DNA of 64,000 bases from Pseudomonas sp. Irchel s3b2. Its GTDB lineage: Bacteria > Pseudomonadota > Gammaproteobacteria > Pseudomonadales > Pseudomonadaceae. Where the stretch lies: assembly GCF_900187445.1 (NCBI RefSeq), contig NZ_FYEB01000001.1, positions 620,001 through 684,000 on the forward strand, in the 5' to 3' direction. This document shows positions 32,817 through 41,817 of this stretch, in pieces (within the stretch, counting starts at the first letter, position 1; every line of letters starts with the position of its first letter). The translations under genes were made by a program, and so were the position numbers. Below the pieces are notes generated by a model. That model did no database searches, had not been told where the DNA came from, and saw only the letters and a list, made by a program, of their open reading frames with translations.

Positions 32817-33110
32817 GCTTTTGGCCGACTCCTGCCTGTCACCTCCGGCAGGAACCGCCCCAGAGCTACCTGTGGTTGATGGGCAGCAATCGGCCGAGGC
32901 TGTGTAAAAACGTTTTAGAACAGGTTTGGCAGTCAGGATGGGGACGAAAATCGCGTTTCTACGCAAATTTTTGCGCCACTGACCAACCAAGCGCCGACAG
33001 ATTTTACATAGCAACGCTGTCTTCAAGATGGTGACCGCGTTTTTACACAGTCTGGGCCGTTAGCTGCCAGCTGCCGCTCACGAACGACCGCTTTCGGCCC
33101 AATAGCGGAC
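32817..33110. repeat. Dispersed intergenic repeat interrupted by a MITE-like element (copy A)
   Basis: The outer sequence begins GCTTTTGGCCGACTCCTGCC and ends near ATAGCGGACGG. Nested within it at 32901-33049 is a 149-bp element bounded by TGTGTAAAAACG and its exact complement CGTTTTTACACA. It has no ORF. The outer parts match the repeat at 38480-38516, 40033-40052 and 31041-31060. The inner part matches copy B at 41670-41817. The region from 32797 to 33296 has no other gene. Confidence 0.7.
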
Positions 33111-33296
33111 GGTCAACCCTGGCGATCAATCGTGACCCCGCCCAACGAAGCTACAAGCCTTTTATATGTTGGGGATTGCATCCGGTGCCTCTGCGGGGAT
33201 GAAACACCGAACGGGCCTAGCGCCTCAGATCTAGCGAAGCAGATACACTATGAGTAAATTGGAGCAACAATCGTTAACGAAAGGGAAGACCGGTGC

Positions 33297-34391
33297 ATGA
33301 TTGTAATTGACATAAACAGATCCGAAAAATGGGTCGCATTTGCTGTGACAGGTGTGCTTTCCATACCACCCATTGGCCTTGGACTAGGACCTGACATGTA
33401 CCTAATCCAAGATCAAAAGGACTCTAACTCCGGCACCTCTCAGCTTTTCTCGGCAGTTGAAGAATCTTTTCAACAGTTTGGAGTTACCGATCACATCCCG
33501 CTGACATTAGGCTATATAAAAGTACTTTTAATCCCGATGAAAGACGTCACGGACTACGGTATAAAATTAGGTTTGATGGTGGCCGATCTGGCGCTTTCTG
33601 TCTTTAATAAGAAGGTCGCCATGGCGCGAGCGCGGCTTATTAATTGGCATCGAAGAGACGGGGTTGCTATTGGCGCGATATTTGAGAAGGGTAAGTGGAC
33701 ACCAATAAAAAACAGTAATACGGCCATGGGCCCTGGTCTTCGATGGGATCCAGGTACGAGCTACTGGGACAAATTCCTGCACGATCATCTTCTGGGGAAA
33801 CTCACGCCTCTTGGAAAAGCCTTAAGTAAGTGCATGTCTTGGGATAGGGAATCGCAACAGACAGCCAATATATCGCACAGGTTTGCTTTCTCATGGATTG
33901 GCTTGGAATCAATGCTGCCTCTAGGAGAGAAGGATGGTCCCGGAGCAGGCAAACGCTTTTCTATCCTCGTTGGAGCACCTGGTAAGTACTACTCAAAAAA
34001 AATTAACGAAAATGAAAACCTAAGAGAGTTTCTGGCCGCCACTTCTAATCCCCATGCGAAGAGTTGGAGGGGAGTAATCGAAGACATGTTTAGGTACCGC
34101 TGTGAGATTTTCCATGAAGGCGGCACCGAATTTACATCGGATACCATTGAACCTCTCAAAGCAGACTGGTACGCGAAATTAGCTGATTTTTTGTGTGATC
34201 GATTAGTCACGCTAGGCGGCATGGCATTTAACGATAATATCGACTCTGTTGAGGAATTCTGGGATTCATACGTGCTCAACTTCCTCTTATCCCCGGACAA
34301 CAAATGGAACAAAACAGGTGTATTTTTCGGTGAGCATTTAATAAATTTTGACTGGCCGTCAGGGCTCTATCCAGAGATCAACCATATTTGA
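33297..34391 (+). CDS. Hypothetical protein with HEPN/Apea-like motif
   Basis: 364 residues, low-GC. Near residues 263-275 the segment EDMFRYRCEIFHEGGTEF holds an R-x4-H motif followed by GG, typical of Apea-like HEPN domains in which it forms an RNase site. The flanking sequence is helical (ADWYAKLADFLCDRLVTLGG). The N-terminal half is unrecognised. ATG 33297 overlaps, in an ATGA, the stop of a 16-codon ORF starting at 33251, and AAAGGG lies 10 bases before the start. An RNA-targeting defence or toxin role is inferred from the motif alone. Confidence 0.6.
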   Translation: MIVIDINRSEKWVAFAVTGVLSIPPIGLGLGPDMYLIQDQKDSNSGTSQLFSAVEESFQQFGVTDHIPLTLGYIKVLLIPMKDVTDYGIKLGLMVADLALSVFNKKVAMARARLINWHRRDGVAIGAIFEKGKWTPIKNSNTAMGPGLRWDPGTSYWDKFLHDHLLGKLTPLGKALSKCMSWDRESQQTANISHRFAFSWIGLESMLPLGEKDGPGAGKRFSILVGAPGKYYSKKINENENLREFLAATSNPHAKSWRGVIEDMFRYRCEIFHEGGTEFTSDTIEPLKADWYAKLADFLCDRLVTLGGMAFNDNIDSVEEFWDSYVLNFLLSPDNKWNKTGVFFGEHLINFDWPSGLYPEINHI

Positions 34392-34498
34392 TATTTGGAG
34401 ACTCAAGTCTGAAGGCGTGGCGGCTGTCGAGGTGGCTTATAGGTCGGTTGCTGCCTCATACGACAGTCCGCTCAGGAGCTATAGCTGCCTGTTAGTTT

Positions 34499-34707
34499 TC
34501 ACTCGGGCGACATGAGGACGGCCAAGGTCAGCTTTATAAATTCCTCGTTCTTGTCGATTGTGTCCAGGGCGCCGCGCACGTTGTCGGCAACGTCGCCGGC
34601 TCCTCGTTGCTCAACCCAATTTGAGAGCTCCATGATGCGGCCTCAAGGGCGAGTTGGTTTTCGTTGATTTTGAAGAGAAGGGAAGGGAGTAGATCAGAAT
34701 TAGGCAT
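34499..34707 (-). pseudogene. Frameshifted paralogue of the small gene at 55717-55932
   Basis: ATG 34707 follows a strong AAGGAGG site. The reading frame matches the gene at 55932 (shared NENQLALEAA versus FENQQALEAA), then loses frame at GCCGCATCATGGAG, where the intact gene has one extra base before ATCATGGAG. The next frame continues the homology (MELSNWVEQRGAGDVADNVR, then GALDTIDKNEEF) to a TGA at 34499. A single-base deletion is the simplest explanation. Confidence 0.8.
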
Positions 34708-34991
34708 CGCGAATCCTCCTTGGAGATTCCAGCGTAGCAGTAAAACCACTCAACATGGATTGCGATTATGGCCATAGTACTGTGGCGCAAAAATGGGGCA
34801 ATTCGCACGCTAATCTATGCCCTTCAATGAGGGCAGCTATCGGCAAATTTCGGCCTTTCAGGAAAGGCAGAATACGGCCAATCGAACCCTGCCATTTCCG
34901 CTATAGGAGTTACCAGCTGGATATCTTGTGTAGATGAGTGATGTCCGACTCAGGGTGCTTGACAAATCTCACGGCATCACAAAATTTATGG

Positions 34992-36497
34992 TCAGATTAA
35001 ACTTCCTGGCAAACTGGTGTGGACACGCTCGCCGGAGATGCTTTCTAGGAACTCTTGAGGGAGAACCCTTTCGAACACATCCAGCGTGGCGCGCATTACG
35101 CCTAGATGTTGATCCCAGTCCCCACCTTCTACTCGTCGCCACGACCCCGGCATATATCTCACAAGTATTGATAGCGAGTACAAAATTGCCAGAGCGATTG
35201 CCCTGTAATCTTGCACGCCACCAAGCACTGGCATAATTAACGCCGGGGCCTGCAAGTAAGGGCTTCGATGTAAAAGCAACGGTTCATACCAGTAATTCAG
35301 TCCCGGATGATCGACTCGAACTCGATATTGGCTCTCTTGATCGCTATCTTTCACCTTCGTCAACTCAGCGAAAGGCCATTCCTGAGAGGCAATCCTACTT
35401 TCCGAAACTCGCCGAGAGTGATTTGATAAAAATATATAACTACTTGATGCCGGTACTCCTCGCTGCCTATGAAGAGATGCAGTATCTACATGTGGGATAA
35501 CCCATGCCGGTTCATCCTCGTAAACCTGCAAGAATAAATCACCCAGCTCAGGGATCGCGGACAGTAGCACTGCCATCGACGCGAAGCTTTGTGCAGGATA
35601 CTTTTCAGCATTCTCAAGATCTCCCGCGGCTTTGGCTTTGGCCCTCGGATATGCGGAGGTGTCATACCCCAGAAAACTAGCCCATTGCGGGTAGAAGCCA
35701 GTTGCCAGCACGCCTACGGTTAGGTCACTAAAATTTCCTGTTTCGGAAGCCAAAGCAAAAAGCCCGTGCCCCTGCTTGGTCATGCCCTCTAGCTCATCAA
35801 GGTCAGCGGGGCCATTAGGTGCAGCGAGCATCTCTGCGAAAGCCAGACTCAGGGTGCCGTAATATAGGCTTAAGACCCTCTTGTTCAGGCTTTCGTGAGG
35901 TGCCCCTTTGTAGTAGTCAGCGGCGTTACTCACCGAAAACGCGATACCAGATGCTTTAGATTGAATCTGAGCATGGGCCAGCTCAACTCCTTCAATCTCT
36001 GCACGCCGCGCTACCAGCTTCTTCGCCAGCTCTAAACTTGAAAACTGGCCCAAATGCGACCAGATCCCCGCCAAAGGGCTTTCTGAGACGATTCTTCTTA
36101 TCGTCCCACTAGAGGATTTGAAGTTTTTAATTAGTTTGGGTGGGGCGACCTCTCTATTCCATTGGACAAGCAGGGGGAAAAAGTCACCCACTGATGACAC
36201 AGGAGTTGAAATGCCGTATGCGAAGCTTTCAACAAGATAGAGCTGACCATTGATAAATATATGGCTAACTTTGTTATCTAGCTCCTTGTAGTGTCGATTG
36301 TCTGTTGCGGAGCTATACATGAGGGCAACGGTATGTGAACTGCCAGTTTTATCAGCATTAATCAACAAATACTCTCCGGCCTCAGACTCTTCAGCGATCG
36401 TGGCAGTCCACCCATGAGACAATAAAGGCTTTAGGATCTGTTGATTAGCGGCGTCCCGCAAAATCCCCATTCGCAGCTCTACTCCGCTTCCTGCCAT
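34992..36497 (-). CDS. YaaC-like hypothetical protein
   Basis: 501 residues from ATG 36497 (MAGSGVELRMG), chosen because GGAGG precedes it. An upstream in-frame ATG at 36545 has none. The middle part resembles YaaC-type proteins: a helical stretch with SNAADYYKGAPHESLNKRVL followed by LSLYYGTLSLAFAEML. The C-terminus has LNYWYEPLLLHRSPYLQAPA and a helix-rich end. YaaC-like proteins turn up in defence islands without known activity. Similarity is judged by eye. No catalytic motif is evident. Confidence 0.55.
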   Translation of the reverse strand: MAGSGVELRMGILRDAANQQILKPLLSHGWTATIAEESEAGEYLLINADKTGSSHTVALMYSSATDNRHYKELDNKVSHIFINGQLYLVESFAYGISTPVSSVGDFFPLLVQWNREVAPPKLIKNFKSSSGTIRRIVSESPLAGIWSHLGQFSSLELAKKLVARRAEIEGVELAHAQIQSKASGIAFSVSNAADYYKGAPHESLNKRVLSLYYGTLSLAFAEMLAAPNGPADLDELEGMTKQGHGLFALASETGNFSDLTVGVLATGFYPQWASFLGYDTSAYPRAKAKAAGDLENAEKYPAQSFASMAVLLSAIPELGDLFLQVYEDEPAWVIPHVDTASLHRQRGVPASSSYIFLSNHSRRVSESRIASQEWPFAELTKVKDSDQESQYRVRVDHPGLNYWYEPLLLHRSPYLQAPALIMPVLGGVQDYRAIALAILYSLSILVRYMPGSWRRVEGGDWDQHLGVMRATLDVFERVLPQEFLESISGERVHTSLPGSLI

Positions 36498-36784
36498 CGC
36501 CTGCCTCCGTCTTTTAGAATCTTTTTTGGGCTCGATGTCGATCAAATCCCGACATCAAAAAACTACATTATCAGAAAGGAGTGACCAGACTGATATCGCA
36601 TTTGCTTGCCTAGATATCGAGAACTGCTCCATTTTTTGACTCCCTGACTCCCTGACTCCCGTGTCCTTTGTGCTTCTGTGCCTTGGTCGATCATCACAGG
36701 CCAACGCTACGAACGCTGCTTGCGACTCATCCGCGAATACCCCTAAGCTCGAGGTTCGCAAGAGTGTTGCCCCGCGGGCGAAGT

Positions 36785-38098
36785 ATGCAAGCCATCGACT
36801 GGTTGAGTTTGGAACAATTACCGGAGAGCGAATCCGCACTACACCGGACCATCATCTCTATGTACCCAGCTTGGACTGGCCCCGAGCAGGGGAGCTTGCG
36901 CCACGGCAGCTCTTTGCGCGCTGTGATGATTTCCCTGCCTTGCCGTCAATGCCGCAAGACGGTGGAAGTCTCATTAAGAATGGCGCGCAAGCTGATCCGG
37001 CGCGGTCAGAGCGGGACGACCTGCGGACGAGAGTGCGCCGATCTGAGTCGGCGCGGGGAGAATCATCGGAGGGTGCAAACGCAGCGGGAGCGACCCAAGG
37101 GATATTGGGAGTTCCTGCGCCTGTCGCGCTGGCCATCCGCGCCCCAGGAGCTGATAGCCGAGCTGGTCAAGGGCGCGCCGCACTGGCTGGGCCAGAAACC
37201 GGGCACGCTTAAACCGGGCGACCGTTGTACGCATCTGATCCTGCTGATTCCTTGCGTGCGCTGTGGCAAGCAAATGGAAATCAAGCACACCCTTGCGTTG
37301 TGGCGGATGAAGAAGGGCCGGCAGCAGATGTACTGCTCCGTGGCCTGCAATACGCAGGCGCAGCAGACCGAGCGGGCCTGCGAAATCTGCGGTAAGCCGA
37401 TCCCACGAAAACATGCCCGGCAATCCGGTCGGGACAAGATGCCGAAGCGCGGCCGCCGAACTTGCTCCAAGGCGTGCTATCAGGCGTTGTGGCACCAGTC
37501 TCGCAAGCTCATGCCCATCAACTGCGGCGAATGTGGCGTCGAATTCCAGCCGAAATCCTACCGCACGCAGTTTTGTTCCCAAGTCTGCAAGAACGCGGCA
37601 CACAGCAAGCGCATACAAGGGCTTGGGAATATGAACTACAAACACGGACGCAGCTATGCGGCACTATTCAATAGAATGCGTCCGCTGATTATCGAACGGG
37701 ACGAGCGCAAGTGCCGGGCCTGCCTGGCGACCATGCCTGCGGTCGAGAAATTGCGCGCTCTGGGACAGAGCGGCTGGCCGATCCATCACGTCAATGAAAT
37801 CCCGTGGGACAACGAACCGCAGAACCTGATTCTGCTGTGTAAGTCCTGCCACGCGAGACACCACCACTCGAATGTGTCGCCGTATCCATGGTTAGCCGAA
37901 TGGGCAGCTTTGATAAGCTGGTGTATGACCTCCAAGTGGAAAGAACAAGTTGCTTCTTTGCACACTCGATTCTCGTCCATAACTGCCGACTCATCGACGG
38001 CCCGATCAAGACCGCGGAAGAGGCGCGCAGTAAAGACATCCACGACCGCATCAGGAACTGGCTTGCCCAAGTTGCCCTTAATCACCAATGTGAACTAG
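36785..38098 (+). CDS. HNH endonuclease embedded in the decayed intein
   Basis: An open frame with several CxxC pairs typical of zinc ribbons (CRQCRK, CVRCGKQ, CEICGKP, CGECGVEF) and a C-terminal HNH motif: CRACL, then WPIHHVNEIPWDNEPQNLI and LLCKSCHARHHH near residues 340-395. GNMNYKHGRSY before the HNH is typical of intein and phage HNH proteins. It overlaps the intein remnant in another frame. The start is uncertain: 36785 is the first reasonable ATG, 36926 (MISLPCRQC) fits the homology better, and neither has a ribosome site. It may be a homing enzyme that has lost its host intein. Confidence 0.6.
   Translation: MQAIDWLSLEQLPESESALHRTIISMYPAWTGPEQGSLRHGSSLRAVMISLPCRQCRKTVEVSLRMARKLIRRGQSGTTCGRECADLSRRGENHRRVQTQRERPKGYWEFLRLSRWPSAPQELIAELVKGAPHWLGQKPGTLKPGDRCTHLILLIPCVRCGKQMEIKHTLALWRMKKGRQQMYCSVACNTQAQQTERACEICGKPIPRKHARQSGRDKMPKRGRRTCSKACYQALWHQSRKLMPINCGECGVEFQPKSYRTQFCSQVCKNAAHSKRIQGLGNMNYKHGRSYAALFNRMRPLIIERDERKCRACLATMPAVEKLRALGQSGWPIHHVNEIPWDNEPQNLILLCKSCHARHHHSNVSPYPWLAEWAALISWCMTSKWKEQVASLHTRFSSITADSSTARSRPRKRRAVKTSTTASGTGLPKLPLITNVN
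36796..38061 (+). pseudogene. Remnant of a phage terminase large subunit with an HNH-containing intein
   Basis: In frame 1 an intein block B is seen (FGTITGERIRTTPDHHLYV, then WPRAGEL) from about 36796. In the same frame from 37888 come block F/G, VYDLQVERTSCFFAHSILVHN, and the +1 Cys at 37984. Directly after this Cys, RLIDGPIKTAEEARSKDIHD matches the conserved IDDPIK segment of terminase large subunits, and the match ends at IRNW (38061). The intervening endonuclease is in frame 2, so two frame changes separate it from the splicing halves. The N-extein and intein block A are missing. This is a decayed fragment. Confidence 0.65.
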
Positions 38099-38145
38099 CG
38101 GTGAATCGGGTTCTGGATAATGTTGGCCCGCCGCATAGTACGTAG

Positions 38146-38733
38146 TCCATCCATAAGATTATTTAAGGAGCTGACACCTTCTCGCTTGCATTCGAATGAT
38201 GGTGGCAGCCGTACGCAGGTGTGTAAGGCCGGGCATATCGGACCCCGGCAGACCCAAAGGAATTCCCCACGCACAGCCGCCATATAGCGATCCTAAAAGC
38301 ATTTCAATGCTCAATGGTTGGCGAGGCATTTGCGCGGCGATACCTACCGGACTTGCATGTCCGTGTCACCGTTTTTTGCGTTGACGATCAGACGTTAACA
38401 GCGGATATGGAAGGTGCCTAGTTCATGGAAGCTCGATTTTTCGAAAGAATGTCTGAGGAGGCTGAAGGATTAGCTGCGACGTTCACGACAGACAGCAATC
38501 GGCCAAAAGCAGTCATTCGAGGGGGTATATAAATTGGACGATTCAATGTCCAACATTTGTTTGGTCTAATTCAGAGCTTGAAAGCACCGCCAGATAGCTG
38601 AGAGTCGAGGTGATGAGGCACTGGAAATGGCGGGGAGACCGAAGTCCAACCGCCAGCTACGACGGCTTATGCTAAGCCGTCGCTGTCCGACACTATGTAG
38701 ACACCAGCGACACCCGTCATGACATTATTAAAG
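38146..38733. other. Noncoding region with an inverted copy of the dispersed repeat
   Basis: No convincing ORF. An inverted copy of the dispersed repeat lies at 38480-38516 (complement reads CTTTTGGCCGATTGCTGTCT). No promoter or RNA gene is recognised. Confidence 0.6.
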
Positions 38734-39834
38734 CTACTCTCGTCTTTGTTTATTGTAAATGTAATCTACTGACAGATTGCTAGCAGCTTCATTATTGGTA
38801 TCATACTCAAAACTTCCGCCAATGTAAGCTCTCAGTATGAATGATAACTTCACGTGATTGTCTTCGTGTTCAATGTTGTACAAGGATCTAATGGCTTCAA
38901 CCTCATCAGCATATTGCTTGTATTCTGTGGAATCGATTGAGACCACCAAGTCAACTCTCCGCATCTCAAATTCGGATTCAATATAAACACTATCGCCAGG
39001 AAGCCCCTTGATTGAATTTATTTGCGTGTGCTCTAATCCTTCAAAGATATCTGAATTCACTTCAAGAATAGGAGTTAACTTATCGGAAAACAGTCTGGTT
39101 TCCAGCAATTCGCTGAGATCATCATTATTCATTGCATTTAGAAAGCACTCTGTCTCAGAGACCAGAAAATCCTCGAGATCTTCTAATAACTTGCGCTGAT
39201 CAAATGAGTGAGGTGTTTTATCAACATTTTCTTTCACGAAATCATAAACATTTAAATACGGTTTAATATTCGCCTTAATGTTGCGCTCCGCTATATCCCT
39301 CAAAAGATCATCATTGAATGAGAGGGTTTTATCTTTGAGCTGAAAAAAATCGTGTTTATTATTTGTTATGAAGGCCACATCGCCTTCTATGTTTTTGGAA
39401 GATAAATAATCAAGGAAGGACAGCCAGATCAGGGTATCTCTATAACCTTTTTCCTCATTGGTAAATGGCTTTATAGAGCTAATTGCTCTTTGAACCACAA
39501 TGCTATGAGGTACATTGTCGTATTCAATTCTATCGACCCAGTCCACCCGCTCTTTCAGTACATTAGTCAGGTCATAACTTTGAAACCCAAAATTGTCGAT
39601 ATCAAATGTTAGACTCTTTTGGCTCAACTGATTCCCTTTTCTTATTATTCTGCTTAGCTCCGACTTAACTTCATTAAGCTCGCGCTGCCTAATATTGTTT
39701 GCTTCTTGTATCACTATGTTTGACAGCAGTAACTCATACTCCAAATTATTCAGAAAATAAAACAATAGCTTGAAGTTAGCATTGGTTGCAAACCAGTTCT
39801 TATAAAATACATTTGTATCTAGAAATACTTTCAT
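38734..39834 (-). CDS. PIN-like domain protein (predicted RNase)
   Basis: 366 residues from ATG 39834 (MKVFLDTNVFYKNW), where the PIN domain begins. The longer in-frame start at 39918 adds unrelated residues. The first PIN acidic residue is in FLDTNVF, further ones in helices near EANNIRQRELNEVKSE, and the C-terminal PIN motif is AFITNNKHDFF. It resembles DUF4935-type PIN proteins. The gene is clearly AT-rich compared with its neighbours, a sign of recent transfer. The 180-residue C-terminal part is unrecognised. No antitoxin gene is adjacent, so a stand-alone defence RNase is more likely than a VapC pair. Confidence 0.65.
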   Translation of the reverse strand: MKVFLDTNVFYKNWFATNANFKLLFYFLNNLEYELLLSNIVIQEANNIRQRELNEVKSELSRIIRKGNQLSQKSLTFDIDNFGFQSYDLTNVLKERVDWVDRIEYDNVPHSIVVQRAISSIKPFTNEEKGYRDTLIWLSFLDYLSSKNIEGDVAFITNNKHDFFQLKDKTLSFNDDLLRDIAERNIKANIKPYLNVYDFVKENVDKTPHSFDQRKLLEDLEDFLVSETECFLNAMNNDDLSELLETRLFSDKLTPILEVNSDIFEGLEHTQINSIKGLPGDSVYIESEFEMRRVDLVVSIDSTEYKQYADEVEAIRSLYNIEHEDNHVKLSFILRAYIGGSFEYDTNNEAASNLSVDYIYNKQRRE

Positions 39835-40032
39835 CAAAACCCGTCCTGAAGATTTTTCGTTTGCGCGGCCCAAGATAGCTAACGTTTGAGTAAAAGGAAA
39901 GCCAGAAGCGTAGCCCACGTATCTCCCTAGATACTGAAACTAATAACGGGAGCATATTATTAAGTTGAATTGATACCGGCTCTGTAGCTGCTTCGAGTGT
40001 CCGCTTTTAGTGGCTATCGCCACCGGCAGTTA

Positions 40033-40052
40033 TTGGCCGATTGCTGCCTGTC
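40033..40052 (+). repeat. Copy of the dispersed intergenic repeat
   Basis: TTGGCCGATTGCTGCCTGTC, the best consensus copy, lies in the 350-base gene-free stretch between the PIN-like gene and the 456-residue gene. It is preceded at about 39999 by GTCCGCTTTTAG, another part of the same family. Confidence 0.6.
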
Positions 40053-40188
40053 GCGAAGGGCTGTAATCAACCCTTCGCAGTCGTTCGCAAAAGGCAACAA
40101 CTGGCCAGAAGTCGTCACTCGCCTGACGACAAAAATGCGCCCACATTTGAGTTTGATGGAGTGAGCTCCGCTCGATGAAACTTTACCG

Positions 40189-41559
40189 TTATGTATTGCC
40201 CGTTTGGTCTTTGCTCGGAAAAATGAAAGGAGCTGCGGCTACGTCAAATTTATCTATTGTAATAGTGATCTTATCGTCATCGGAGTCCATATCACCAGTT
40301 ACGTCAAGGTTGCTGATCATAAATCCATTTTTGAGATTACTGGCAAAGGGGTTCGCGTGGTTCGTAGGTTCATCCCATCCGTGCGCTCGAATGAACTCTT
40401 CAGTAGATATCTCCCCTGCGAGAAGTCGAAGCAGCCCTCTAGATGAGATTGTGATCTTACTGCCTTGCATAGAATATCTTCCTAATTGATCGTATCCAAC
40501 GCCTGGAGTTTTCAGCAGCGAAGCAGAATGATAGGCGGGGCGTAATGGCATCGGTAAGTTTGGTAATGCGACATGCAACGCTGCGGTCAATGATTCGATT
40601 GATTCATTCGTAGCTCGGCGAGAGCGAGCCAAAAGAGGAGCACAGATTAGCTCGTAGCTCATCTGATATTTTGGTGGACTACCAAATAGATGATGTTGCT
40701 CATCTATGGTGGCTAGCAATACAGCATCAATACTACTATTCTGACGAAGAAAGTCTTCTGCGACTTCTCGCGCGCTATAGGTATAGTGTGATTTCCCTCG
40801 ATTCCCGCTTCTAATTAAATCGCAACCGCCATCACAGGCAATGATAATACGAAGAGAGTCGTCTGGCGCGCCATTTAGCTGCTTAACTTTCCCTTTGAGC
40901 GCGCTAAATAAAGGATTGATACTTTTTGATGTGGCTACAGTGTAGCTAGTATGGCTGCCTCCACCATTCTCCCAATTCGGATCGTAAATGATTTTAAGGT
41001 TGGTGTTATTTTCGGTACGATCAAATCTTGATTTGATTGTGGGGGCTTCTCTGATGCTATAAAACCATGGTTCAAGCTCTGTTTTGATGAAGCTACTCAT
41101 CTCAGATTTCTCAGGTAGCATCAGGCGCATTTTGCTTCTATGGCGAGGCCCTGTGGTTTCTCCACGCACATCTATCCAAAAATTTCCGGGGCGCAATCGA
41201 AACTTAGATGCAAGCCGGAAAATTTCTTCACTGATATATTTTAGGGGGTTCTGAGCGTCAAGCCCATCATCTGATATTGTGGTGATATCGCCGATGATCG
41301 TTAGTGCCTCGCCGTCTTGCTTATTTATCGTCCAGCGGATGTCAGGGCAACGTCCATTTGGCAACGCCTGCTCGTGCTTGAGGTGTCCCGCCTGGGAGAG
41401 CCCATGTAATATTACTAGCTCCCACATTACATGAAGCCGGGTGGCATCCGTAGCGTTGAGTCTGTTGATGATTGCCGTGAGCTGAGTGGGGCTAAGGGTT
41501 TTCGCAAGGTTATTGATGCGAGCTTGCATTGCTCTACGTGAAAATACGAAATTAGTCAC
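40189..41559 (-). CDS. Hypothetical protein, 456 residues
   Basis: I do not recognise this gene. The N-terminal part has a helix VMWELVILHGLSQAGHLKHE followed by RCPDIRW and ALTIIGDITT, which faintly resembles a restriction-endonuclease-like E...PD...D-x-T core, but the ExK is missing. The middle has SHYTYSAREVAEDFL and ELICAPLLARSR. The C-terminus is acidic. Base composition is lower in GC than the core genome. It lies between the PIN-like gene and the RT/nuclease pair, separated from each by repeats, so it is probably independent. Confidence 0.6.
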   Translation of the reverse strand: MTNFVFSRRAMQARINNLAKTLSPTQLTAIINRLNATDATRLHVMWELVILHGLSQAGHLKHEQALPNGRCPDIRWTINKQDGEALTIIGDITTISDDGLDAQNPLKYISEEIFRLASKFRLRPGNFWIDVRGETTGPRHRSKMRLMLPEKSEMSSFIKTELEPWFYSIREAPTIKSRFDRTENNTNLKIIYDPNWENGGGSHTSYTVATSKSINPLFSALKGKVKQLNGAPDDSLRIIIACDGGCDLIRSGNRGKSHYTYSAREVAEDFLRQNSSIDAVLLATIDEQHHLFGSPPKYQMSYELICAPLLARSRRATNESIESLTAALHVALPNLPMPLRPAYHSASLLKTPGVGYDQLGRYSMQGSKITISSRGLLRLLAGEISTEEFIRAHGWDEPTNHANPFASNLKNGFMISNLDVTGDMDSDDDKITITIDKFDVAAAPFIFPSKDQTGNT

Positions 41560-41669
41560 TCATTTTCTCCACGGGTCGGTCATCGTCCATGGGAGGCATT
41601 ATGACATTGCACTCGACGAAGGGCAGCCTATTGGTCGAAAGCAGGCGATCAGGAGCGTCCGCTTATGGC

Positions 41670-41817
41670 TGTGTGAAAACGTTTTTCAGCGCGACAGATA
41701 CTCAAAACCGGACTGGAAATCGCGCTTTACGCGAAATCCACATCTGCTGACGTGCCGATAAATTTCAGATTTAACGTAGACGCGCACACTTCAATTTTGG
41801 CGAAGCGTTTTTACACA
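41670..41817. repeat. MITE-like element, copy B
   Basis: A 148-bp element with ends TGTGTGAAAACG and CGTTTTTACACA (11 of 12 bases complementary) and no ORF. It is diverged from copy A but aligns along its length, for instance at AAATCGCG and the shared ending. It is flanked by GTCCGCTTATGGC on the left and CCAGAAGCGGAC on the right, so it too is nested in the GTCCGCTT repeat. The stretch 41560-42166 has no other identifiable feature. Confidence 0.65.

Noticed and set aside
36796..38098. Functional prophage or working terminase
   Set aside because: Only a terminase fragment with frame-broken intein parts remains. No portal, capsid or tail genes are nearby.
31041..40052. Dispersed repeats as a CRISPR or tandem array
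   Set aside because: The copies are kilobases apart, in both orientations and diverged, without regular spacing.
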